DNA of 16,962 bases, from the NCBI GenBank assembly GCA_910584055.1, contig CAJTZS010000068.1, positions 1 to 16,962 on the forward strand, in the 5' to 3' direction. This document shows, one piece after another, positions 5,952 through 12,558 of the stretch. Origin of the DNA: an uncultured Muribaculaceae bacterium (GTDB lineage: Bacteria; Bacteroidota; Bacteroidia; Bacteroidales; Muribaculaceae). The first letter of the stretch is position 1, and each line of letters starts with the position of its first letter. The notes under the pieces were generated by a model. The model had not been told where the DNA came from, did no database searches, and was given only the letters and a program-made list of their open reading frames with translations. A program made the position numbers and the translations under genes.

Positions 5952-8420
5952 ATGAATCTCAAGATATCTAAAAAGACCCTCTATTCTATATTGGCCGTGG
6001 CATTCCTTGCCCTCACGGCCTTTCTTTTTTTCTGTCCCGACGACATTGAGGGCAACGTGCTTCAGCAGCACGACATTCAGCAGGGAATAGCAAACGGTCA
6101 GGAAGGAAAAGCCTTTCATGAAGCCACAGGCGAAACGACACGCTGGACCAATTCACTCTTTGGTGGAATGCCTAATTTCCAGATCGCGCCTTCATATCCT
6201 GCCGGAAAAGCCATAGGCTGGATATGGAGTGTATACACTCTCGGGTTGCCATCGCCGGCAAACCTGCTGTTTGCCATGATGGTGGGTTTCTTCATAATGT
6301 GCCTGTGCTTGAGATTCAAATGGTATAACGCCCTTTTTGCAGCCATTGCATGGGGATTCTCTTCTTATTTCATCATAATAATCGGTGCGGGACACATCTG
6401 GAAATTCGTTACACTCGCTTACATTCCGCCCACAATCGGAGGAATCGCCTTATGCTATAGAGGGAAATATCTTCAAGGCACCGCTCTTGCCGCCTTGTTT
6501 GGAGCCCTCCAGCTCCAGAGCAACCATCCTCAGATGTCTTACTATTTCCTCTTCGTAATCTTTGCAATGGTTATCGGCTGGCTATGCACTGCCATCCGTA
6601 ATCACAAGATGAAACAATGGGGCTTAGCAACCGCATGCATCATTGCTGCGGGCATTCTTGCGGTGGGTGCAAACTCGGCGAGTCTTTACAATTCGTACGA
6701 ATATTCCAAAGAGACCGTACGCGGGCGCGCCACAGACCTCACTCCTGCTCCCGGTGCTGAAACCGGAGGAATGAGCCGAAGCGCCATTACAGCATGGAGT
6801 TATGGCATTGACGAAACACTTTCCCTACTCATTCCAAATGTTAAAGGAGGAGCTACCATAAAACCTGTAGCTGGCGAGACCCAGCTCCTGTCTCTTGCTG
6901 ACACCGATAAAGCCGATGATCTGTCTCTCTCTCCTGAAGAATTACAGTTTCTCGCCCAATTCCCTCAATATTTCGGTGACCAACCTATGACAAACGGACC
7001 TGTATATGTCGGAGCATTCGTGCTCTTACTCGCCATTCTTGCCCTGTTTACAGTAAATTCTCCTATGAAATGGGCTCTGTTCGGTGTCTCCGTTCTGGCA
7101 ATTCTACTATCGTGGGGTCACAACTTTGAAGCATTCACAGATTTCTTCATAGATAATTTCCCAGGTTATAACAAATTCCGAGCTGTTGCAAGTATTCTGG
7201 TGATTGTGGAATTCACCATCCCTCTGCTTGCCATAATGGCGATTAAGAAGATGATGGAGACCGAGAATTATCTCGAACGCTTCGGAATGGTGCTCTACGC
7301 CGTCTTCGGTCTCGGAATAGCTGTATGTTTCCTCGGCTGGGTATCACCATCGGTTTTCGGAGAGCCCTACAGCGCTACCGAACTCCAGCAACTACAGGAA
7401 GCGGGAGCTTTCTCTAATCCTCAATATTACAACATCCTCAATGCCATTCGCGACACTCGCCTCTCTCTTGTGAGTGCGGATTCATTGCGCACTTTGATAT
7501 TCATTCTCCTCGGGGGGATTGTAATATATCTCTATCTGAAGCGTGCCGTAACCAACCGCGCAGTGTTCGTATGCATGCTTTCAGCAGTAATGCTCATAGA
7601 CCTCTTCTCCGTGGGCAAACGCTATGTAAATTCCGAGAACTTCACACGTCCTGCCCTTGACGAAGTAACCTTCAATAAAACCGCAGCCGACGAGGCGATC
7701 CTCAAGGATACCTCCAACTATCGCGTATACGATGTTCCGGGTCTCTATTCCGCCCGCTCATCATATTTCCACAAGACAATCGGAGGATATCATGCTGCAA
7801 AACTCACCAGATACAACGATCTTCTCGACCGCCAGATCTCCAAAGGCAACATGGACGTTCTGAACATGCTCAACACCAAATACTTCCTTTCCGGAGATCA
7901 ATATGAAGAGAATCCGGATGCTCTTGGCAACGCATGGTTTGTCGATAGTATTTTCTATGTAGCAAATGCCGACAAAGAAATGGCGGCTCTTGATTCGCTC
8001 AATACAGCCACCGTAGCAGTTGCCGATGAGAAATTCCGTTCCTCTCTCGGAAATGCGCTACCAAAGGTATCCGGCGACACAATCTACGAAATCTCATACG
8101 CCCCGAATGCTCTTATATACAAGGCAAAGACAGGAAAAGGAGGAATTGCGGTCTTCAGTGAGATCTATTTCCCATGGGGATGGACGGCAACAATCGACGG
8201 CAAGGAAGCGCCTATCGGTAGGGCCAATTATATACTGCGCGCACTCCGCGTCCCGGCAGGTGATCATGACATCAAGTTCCGTTTCGACCCTCAATCGGTG
8301 CGCGTCACAAACGGCATATCCATAGCATCCGTAACAGGAATATATATCCTATGTGCGCTCGCCGTCATCATCTTGATTCTGCCGGTGATAAAAAGGCGCA
8401 CTAACCATAAAGATAAATAA
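5952..8420 (+). CDS. YfhO-family polytopic membrane protein
   Basis: The 822-residue product starts with a membrane helix (about 8-28) and has about a dozen more hydrophobic segments spread through its first 550 residues. A soluble, presumably extracytoplasmic region (about 555-775) follows, and a final helix (about 783-806) leads to a basic tail (KRRTNHKDK). This matches YfhO-like proteins of Bacteroidetes. In Bacillus, YfhO is a GT-C-type protein linked to glycosylation of teichoic acids, which Bacteroidetes lack, so the substrate here is unknown. An aspartate in the first outer loop (QQHDIQQG, D41) sits where GT-C enzymes often keep their catalytic acid; that assignment is inference. It lies between an Lrp regulator and a methyltransferase-like gene on the same strand. 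Confidence 0.85.
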   Translation: MNLKISKKTLYSILAVAFLALTAFLFFCPDDIEGNVLQQHDIQQGIANGQEGKAFHEATGETTRWTNSLFGGMPNFQIAPSYPAGKAIGWIWSVYTLGLPSPANLLFAMMVGFFIMCLCLRFKWYNALFAAIAWGFSSYFIIIIGAGHIWKFVTLAYIPPTIGGIALCYRGKYLQGTALAALFGALQLQSNHPQMSYYFLFVIFAMVIGWLCTAIRNHKMKQWGLATACIIAAGILAVGANSASLYNSYEYSKETVRGRATDLTPAPGAETGGMSRSAITAWSYGIDETLSLLIPNVKGGATIKPVAGETQLLSLADTDKADDLSLSPEELQFLAQFPQYFGDQPMTNGPVYVGAFVLLLAILALFTVNSPMKWALFGVSVLAILLSWGHNFEAFTDFFIDNFPGYNKFRAVASILVIVEFTIPLLAIMAIKKMMETENYLERFGMVLYAVFGLGIAVCFLGWVSPSVFGEPYSATELQQLQEAGAFSNPQYYNILNAIRDTRLSLVSADSLRTLIFILLGGIVIYLYLKRAVTNRAVFVCMLSAVMLIDLFSVGKRYVNSENFTRPALDEVTFNKTAADEAILKDTSNYRVYDVPGLYSARSSYFHKTIGGYHAAKLTRYNDLLDRQISKGNMDVLNMLNTKYFLSGDQYEENPDALGNAWFVDSIFYVANADKEMAALDSLNTATVAVADEKFRSSLGNALPKVSGDTIYEISYAPNALIYKAKTGKGGIAVFSEIYFPWGWTATIDGKEAPIGRANYILRALRVPAGDHDIKFRFDPQSVRVTNGISIASVTGIYILCALAVIILILPVIKRRTNHKDK

Positions 8421-8452
8421 TAATCTGACAATTAGTGAATCCTGCTTAATCT

Positions 8453-8466
8453 GTTGTTTAAACAAC
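8453..8466. promoter_or_regulatory. GTTGTTTAAACAAC palindrome at the start of the 8476 gene
   Basis: A perfect 14-bp palindrome lies 10-23 bases before the ATG at 8476. With the following TTC it shares GTTTAAACAACTTC with the sites at 40-53 and 15085-15098. The position overlaps where a ribosome would bind, so a protein bound here could block transcription or the structure could affect translation. Confidence 0.6.
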
Positions 8467-8475
8467 TTCCAAGAT

Positions 8476-9009
8476 ATGTTTACCCGATGGCGTAACTCTC
8501 ATGGTTTTGGCGTGCACTCCCCTTTTGGCTTTCAATTTGTCGAGAGGGTGATTGCACGCCAGAAAAGTTATGCCTACTACGCATATGCGGATATTGACAG
8601 ATGCTGCAAACATGAACATTATTCCCACAGGGTTGCAGAAGAGGCGAAAATGCTCCTCCGCCTCATGTGCTTCCTCGAACCTCGATCCATCTATCTTCCA
8701 CCCGATTCTTTAAAGATTTTTCAGACTGCGCTCAAAGGATTCAACTCAAAGCTGCGAATAGTGAGAAATCCTCTAAACGCCGGTGCCTGCGATATCATTG
8801 CCTCCTCAGGTAATGACATCCCTCTCGATAGACTCAAAGAATTCATATCGGAGACCGGCAAATCTATCCTTCTAAAAGATGCTCCACCGGAATGGCATGG
8901 AATCCTCTTCGAAACAATGAGGGAAGGGATTATGATACAGGGCGGAAGCAACGCCATAATAATGTCACGCCCGCAGATGCAGAAAGTTACTTACAGTATG
9001 TATATCTAA
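8476..9009 (+). CDS. Methyltransferase-like protein lacking the SAM-binding motif
   Basis: The 177-residue product begins with RNSHGFGVHSPFGFQF. As I recall, an N-terminus of the HG-x-HSPF type is found in Bacteroidetes class I SAM-dependent methyltransferases of about 240-260 residues. Here the protein is shorter and no glycine-rich motif I is present. The region where it should lie reads FLEPRSIYLPPDS, and the later FDFIFID-like strand is reduced to CDIIASSGND. The C-terminal part (PPEWHGILFETMREGIMIQGG) still resembles the family's end. It is therefore probably a degenerate, possibly non-catalytic relative, or a family of its own. It starts 55 bases after the YfhO gene and ends 10 bases before xerD, so it is likely part of that transcript, though a palindrome precedes it. 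Confidence 0.6.
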   Translation: MFTRWRNSHGFGVHSPFGFQFVERVIARQKSYAYYAYADIDRCCKHEHYSHRVAEEAKMLLRLMCFLEPRSIYLPPDSLKIFQTALKGFNSKLRIVRNPLNAGACDIIASSGNDIPLDRLKEFISETGKSILLKDAPPEWHGILFETMREGIMIQGGSNAIIMSRPQMQKVTYSMYI

Positions 9010-9019
9010 GCTAACCTGT

Positions 9020-9943
9020 ATGCGTCCCTGGAATCAACCGGCTAAGCTTCTGTCGGATTTCGAAAGCTTTCTGCTTCTTGAGCGAGGATTGTCCTCCCAC
9101 ACTCTCAACAGCTACCGCACAGATGTCATCCATCTGCTTGAATTCCTGCAGGAGCGACACATTCCGCTATCCGAAACTGAAACATCCACATTGCATCAGT
9201 TTCTATGCACTCTCCATGACCTCGGCATATCACCACGGTCTCAAGCCAGAATATTGTCAGGCATTCGCGCATTCTTCAGGTTTCTTAGGCTCGAAGGTTA
9301 TATGGAGTCTGACCCATGCGAGCTTCTCGAAGCCCCTCGCTTTGGCCGTGTCCTACCCGATGTTCTTTCCATTGAAGACATTGACTCGATGATTCTCGCC
9401 CTCGATCCCGATAAGGAGGAGACACCACGCAACCATGCCATAATCGAGACACTATACGGCAGCGGTCTCCGCGTCTCCGAATTGGTTGAACTGCGCCTGT
9501 CACGCACAAACCTCGATGAAGGATATGTGATTATCACGGGAAAAGGAAACAAGCAGCGCCTCGTGCCACTTTCACCGGAAGCCATCAGGTTGATTGAAGG
9601 CTATCTCCCCCTCAGGGAAAAACTTAAAATCAAGCCCGACTCAAAAGATATTCTCTTTCTAAACCGTCGCGGAGGCATGATGACACGGGTAATGGTGTTC
9701 TACATCATCCGGGATCTCGCCCGGGACGCAGGGATAATAAAAAAAGTGTCGCCACATACGTTGCGACACTCATTTGCCACTCATCTGCTCGAAGGGGGAG
9801 CCAACCTGCGCGCCATCCAGGAAATGCTCGGTCATGAATCGATATCCACAACCGAGATATACATTCACCTCGACCGCTCGCGCCTCCGCTCCGAACTCCT
9901 CGAACATCATCCCCACTATCGTAAATCCCTCCCTCAATCGTAA
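9020..9943 (+). CDS. xerD: Site-specific tyrosine recombinase, XerD-type
   Basis: XerD with XerC resolves chromosome dimers at dif near division. The 307-residue product has the N-terminal SAM-like core-binding domain (about 8-95) and the catalytic domain (about 115-295) with all six active-site residues in XerD-like positions: R151 (GSGLRVSEL), K175 (GKGNKQRLVPL), H246 and R249 (HTLRHSFATHLL), H272 (LGHESISTTEIY) and nucleophile Y281. Length and residue spacing match chromosomal XerD rather than longer integrases of mobile elements, which usually carry an extra N-terminal arm-binding domain. It sits 10 bases after the methyltransferase-like gene and converges with galM. Confidence 0.92.
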   Translation: MRPWNQPAKLLSDFESFLLLERGLSSHTLNSYRTDVIHLLEFLQERHIPLSETETSTLHQFLCTLHDLGISPRSQARILSGIRAFFRFLRLEGYMESDPCELLEAPRFGRVLPDVLSIEDIDSMILALDPDKEETPRNHAIIETLYGSGLRVSELVELRLSRTNLDEGYVIITGKGNKQRLVPLSPEAIRLIEGYLPLREKLKIKPDSKDILFLNRRGGMMTRVMVFYIIRDLARDAGIIKKVSPHTLRHSFATHLLEGGANLRAIQEMLGHESISTTEIYIHLDRSRLRSELLEHHPHYRKSLPQS

Positions 9944-9951
9944 CCCACCGC

Positions 9952-10018
9952 CCCAATCGCAAATAACCTCGAGATTGGGTTCAGCGAGCTCTGCTCGCGG
10001 CGAAAGATTATTCCGCCG
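9952..10018. other. Cluster of hairpins between convergent xerD and galM
   Basis: Three inverted repeats follow each other: CCCAATC (9952-9958) with GATTGGG (9973-9979); GCGAGC (9984-9989) with GCTCGC (9993-9998); and CGGCG (9998-10002) with CGCCG (10014-10018), which overlaps the galM stop. They could slow polymerase from both sides, but there is no T run, so I do not call a standard terminator. Confidence 0.45.
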
Positions 10019-11054
10019 AAAAAGCGAATCTTATTTTCCGGTCATAGCTTTCCCCCGCCTTAAGGAGCTGGGAAGGAAATTCCGGCTTATTGGGCGAATC
10101 AGGAAATCCCTGCATCTCTATAGCCACCCCATCATAATCTTCATAAGATCGCCCGCTACGGTTTTTAGGGCAACCTGCAAGCCAGTTGCCGGTATAAACC
10201 TGAACTCCCGGCTGATCGCTGCTGACAACAAGCTTGCGTCCCGACTTCTCTGCCCTAAGCTCGACAGCATTCTCAATCATCTTGCCCGGTTGCCAGCCAT
10301 CTATCACCCAGCAATGGTCATAGCCCTTGCCAATTCTTAAAGCCTCGAAATCAGCTTTTATTTCTTCCCCGATTTTCTTAAACTCCGTGAAATCCATAGG
10401 AGTGGAAACAACGTCAGCCATCTCTCCTGTAGGTATCTGCGTTTCATCGGTAGGAAGCCAACGGGAAGCCTTGAGCTTCATCTCATGATTGAAAATGCTC
10501 CCCGCATCGGCGCCGTCCAGGTTCCAATACGCATGGTTGGTCATATTGACAACCGTATCTGCATCCGATTCCGCATGGAAATCAAGTTCAAGAACATTAT
10601 GGTCGTTCCAATGATATATGGCCGTAACTGTAAGCGCACCCGGATAATGCTCTTCATCATCCTTCGCGCTATATGTAAATTTCACGCCATCTGCAATCTC
10701 TTCCGCTGCCCAGTTCTGATTTTGGAAACCTTCCGGGCCACCGTGCAATGCATTCGGGCCATTGTTGATTGCAAGCTGATATTCTTTACCTCCAATCTCA
10801 AGATGTCCCTTGGCTATGCGGTTTGCATAACGTCCCGGGCATTTCCCAAGACAAGGCCCGTCTGCTATATAATCGGCAGCGTCTACATAACTGAGCGCCA
10901 CATTCTCGATTGTTCCATCTCTATCCGGCACACGCACCTCTACAATCCCGGCACCCATGGTGGAGAGCACCACCGACGCGCCTTGCGCGTTGGTGAGCTC
11001 ATACCAGGTGATTCCTCCCTTCTGCGAAGGAAATATCTTCTTTGTGATTTTCAT
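10008..11054 (-). CDS. galM: Aldose 1-epimerase (galactose mutarotase)
   Basis: GalM converts beta-D-galactose to the alpha anomer that galactokinase uses. The 348-residue product is full length for the family. The active-site residues are visible: H104 (NALHGG), the catalytic acid H174 in TNHAYWNL, and the catalytic base E313 (GVAIEMQGFPDSPN). No signal peptide is seen, so it is cytosolic. I start at ATG 11052-11054, two bases after the galK stop and preceded by GAGGAG as a possible ribosome site. A GTG at 11058-11060 overlapping the galK stop (GTGA) would add two residues and cannot be excluded. It forms an operon with galK and could be translationally coupled to it. Confidence 0.95.
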   Translation of the reverse strand: MKITKKIFPSQKGGITWYELTNAQGASVVLSTMGAGIVEVRVPDRDGTIENVALSYVDAADYIADGPCLGKCPGRYANRIAKGHLEIGGKEYQLAINNGPNALHGGPEGFQNQNWAAEEIADGVKFTYSAKDDEEHYPGALTVTAIYHWNDHNVLELDFHAESDADTVVNMTNHAYWNLDGADAGSIFNHEMKLKASRWLPTDETQIPTGEMADVVSTPMDFTEFKKIGEEIKADFEALRIGKGYDHCWVIDGWQPGKMIENAVELRAEKSGRKLVVSSDQPGVQVYTGNWLAGCPKNRSGRSYEDYDGVAIEMQGFPDSPNKPEFPSQLLKAGESYDRKIRFAFSAE

Positions 11055-11056
11055 GA

Positions 11057-12202
11057 TCACTCCTCGATTTTACGTGCGCCGTCCGAAATCACGACATCAT
11101 AGATCTTCGGCTCATGACCATATTTCTCATTGAATTTTTCAACCGCGAGCTTGATGAAATCATCATGAAGGTCATTCTTCACAAGATTGATCGTGCAGCC
11201 TCCGAATCCGCCACCCATGATACGCGAGCCCGTAACGCCAAGCGTTTTGGCCACATCATTGAGGAAATCAAGCTCCTCGCAGCTTACCTCATAATCCTTC
11301 GAAAGGCCGGCATGAGTCTCATACATCTTCTTGCCTACAGTCTCATAATCGCCTGCATTGAGGGCCTCGCAGACATCAAGCACACGCTGCTTCTCTTCGA
11401 TAACGAATTTCGCGCGGAAATAATCCTCGGCTGTGACATCCCCTTTGATTTCCTCAAGTTGCTCCATCGTTGCATCACGGAGAGTGTCTATCCCGAGACG
11501 TTTGGCAACGCGCTCGCAAGATTCACGGCGCTTGTTGTATGGAGAATCCTTAAGCTCATGTTTCACACGGGAATCAACGAGCACCAACTTATAATCCTGA
11601 GGATTGAAGGGGAAATACTCATACTCCATAGAACGACAGTCAAGACGCATGAGGTTGCCCTTGCGACCGAATACCGAAGCGAACTGATCCATTATACCGC
11701 AGTTCACGCCGCAATAATTATGCTCCGTGCTCTGACCGATCTTTGCAAGCTCGAATTTATCGATCTTATTATTGTTGAAAAGGTCATTGAGGGCAAATGC
11801 GAAACAGCTCTCAAGAGCGGCAGATGAAGAAAGGCCTGCACCCAGAGGCACATTTCCGGCGAACACTGCGTCAAAACCCTTAACCTCGCCGCCACGCTTC
11901 TGAATCTCGCGGCAGATACCGAATATATAACGAGCCCAGCTCTGTTTCGGGGCATCCTCCTCCTTCAAACCGAACTCAGCATACTCATCTATATCGATAG
12001 AGAACACGCGCACTTTCTCCATACCGTTAGGTTTGATCTCAGCCATGATAACCTTATCGATAGCGCCCGGGAACACGAAACCGCCATTATAGTCAGTATG
12101 TTCGCCGATAAGGTTGATACGACCGGCAGATGCATAGAGAGTGCCAGCCTCTCCGAATCTCTCCTTGAATACTTTCTGAATCTCTTCTTTCATGGATTCC
12201 AT
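11057..12202 (-). CDS. galK: Galactokinase
   Basis: GalK phosphorylates alpha-D-galactose with ATP to galactose-1-phosphate, the entry to the Leloir pathway. The 381-residue product has the galactokinase signature GRINLIGEHTDY (27-38), the GHMP-kinase phosphate loop PLGAGLSSSAAL (119-130), the catalytic base D172 in GIMDQF, and the C-terminal GHMP motif MGGGFGG (329-335). The start is M1 (12200-12202) or M4 (12191-12193). It is followed directly by galM. Other Bacteroidales often place a sugar permease gene with galK and galM; none is here. The leader holds a 12-bp tandem repeat and a G-rich array. Confidence 0.97.
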   Translation of the reverse strand: MESMKEEIQKVFKERFGEAGTLYASAGRINLIGEHTDYNGGFVFPGAIDKVIMAEIKPNGMEKVRVFSIDIDEYAEFGLKEEDAPKQSWARYIFGICREIQKRGGEVKGFDAVFAGNVPLGAGLSSSAALESCFAFALNDLFNNNKIDKFELAKIGQSTEHNYCGVNCGIMDQFASVFGRKGNLMRLDCRSMEYEYFPFNPQDYKLVLVDSRVKHELKDSPYNKRRESCERVAKRLGIDTLRDATMEQLEEIKGDVTAEDYFRAKFVIEEKQRVLDVCEALNAGDYETVGKKMYETHAGLSKDYEVSCEELDFLNDVAKTLGVTGSRIMGGGFGGCTINLVKNDLHDDFIKLAVEKFNEKYGHEPKIYDVVISDGARKIEE

Positions 12203-12216
12203 GACAATTCTGATTT

Positions 12217-12240
12217 TAAGTTATTATATAAGTTATTATT
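12217..12240 (-). repeat. Tandem 12-bp direct repeat in the galK upstream region
   Basis: TAAGTTATTATA (12217-12228) is followed immediately by TAAGTTATTATT (12229-12240), 15-38 bases before the galK start. On the coding strand each copy contains TAACTTA, a partial match to TAnnTTTG, so it may be a duplicated promoter element or an operator pair. No well-spaced -33 element was found. Confidence 0.5.
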
Positions 12241-12254
12241 TAATTGAATTCCAA

Positions 12255-12344
12255 ATCCCGCTCCATCAATCCCCATCCCGCCCCATCAATCCCCCGCCTC
12301 ATCAATCCCTATCCCACCTCATCAATCCATATCCAACCCCTCCC
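12255..12344 (-). repeat. Imperfect ~20-bp tandem array, G-rich on the galK strand
   Basis: Four imperfect units of 17-20 bases built on ATCCCGCCTCATCAATCCC begin at about 12255, 12275, 12294 and 12311, with a degenerate fifth at 12331. On the minus strand the part covering 12271-12295 has G runs GGGGG, GGGG, GGG and GGGG separated by 6, 1 and 2 bases, which satisfies the quadruplex rule. It lies just upstream of the galK promoter area. Confidence 0.7.
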
Positions 12345-12367
12345 AGTCTAATCCCTTTGAGCCGACA

Positions 12368-12408
12368 CCGTGCTGAGGGCGCGAGCCCGAAGCCTCCCGT
12401 CGCCTGTC
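12368..12408. repeat. Degenerate first unit of the 31-bp array
   Basis: This 41-base stretch starts GTGCTGAGGGCGCGAGCCC, resembling the regular units that follow, but is longer and diverged. It contains GGGC-GCGA-GCCC, a hairpin with a GNRA-type loop in the plus-strand RNA. It looks like an older, edge copy of the array. Confidence 0.45.
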
Positions 12409-12555
12409 CAGTGCTGAGGCGGAAGCCGAAGTCCTGGCTCAGTGCTGAGGAGGAAGCCGAAGTCCTGGCTCAGTGCTGAGGCGGAAGCCGAAGTCCTGGC
12501 TCAGTGCTGAGGCGGAAGCCGAAGTCCTGGCTCAGTGCTGAGGCGGAAGCCGAAG
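12409..12555. repeat. 31-bp tandem repeat array (about 4.7 copies) abutting the beta-galactosidase stop
   Basis: Units beginning CAGTGCTGAG start at 12409, 12440, 12471, 12502 and 12533, exactly 31 bases apart; the last is cut after 23 bases. The copies are identical except for one base (C to A at 12451 in the second). Each holds GGC-GGAA-GCC and CTCAG-TG-CTGAG inverted repeats. The array ends four bases from the stop codon of the minus-strand beta-galactosidase gene. The 31-base period shifts reading frame each copy, so it is not coding. I know of no named family that it matches. Confidence 0.9.
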
Positions 12556-12558
12556 CAT

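Noticed and set aside
9984..9998. GCGAGC-TCT-GCTCGC hairpin as a rho-independent terminator
   Set aside because: The stem is good, but there is no T run on either side, so it is listed only as part of a hairpin cluster.
10485..11827. Long plus-strand ORFs of 205 and 237 codons opposite galM and galK
   Set aside because: They are antisense to well-supported enzymes with all active-site residues and show no recognisable domains.
12192..12479. 95-codon plus-strand ORF across the galK leader and repeat array
   Set aside because: It runs through two non-coding arrays, its sequence is low complexity, and the 31-base period breaks any constant frame.
12368..12555. CRISPR-like direct repeats
   Set aside because: The 31-bp units are contiguous with no unique spacers, and no cas gene is in the window; this is a tandem repeat.
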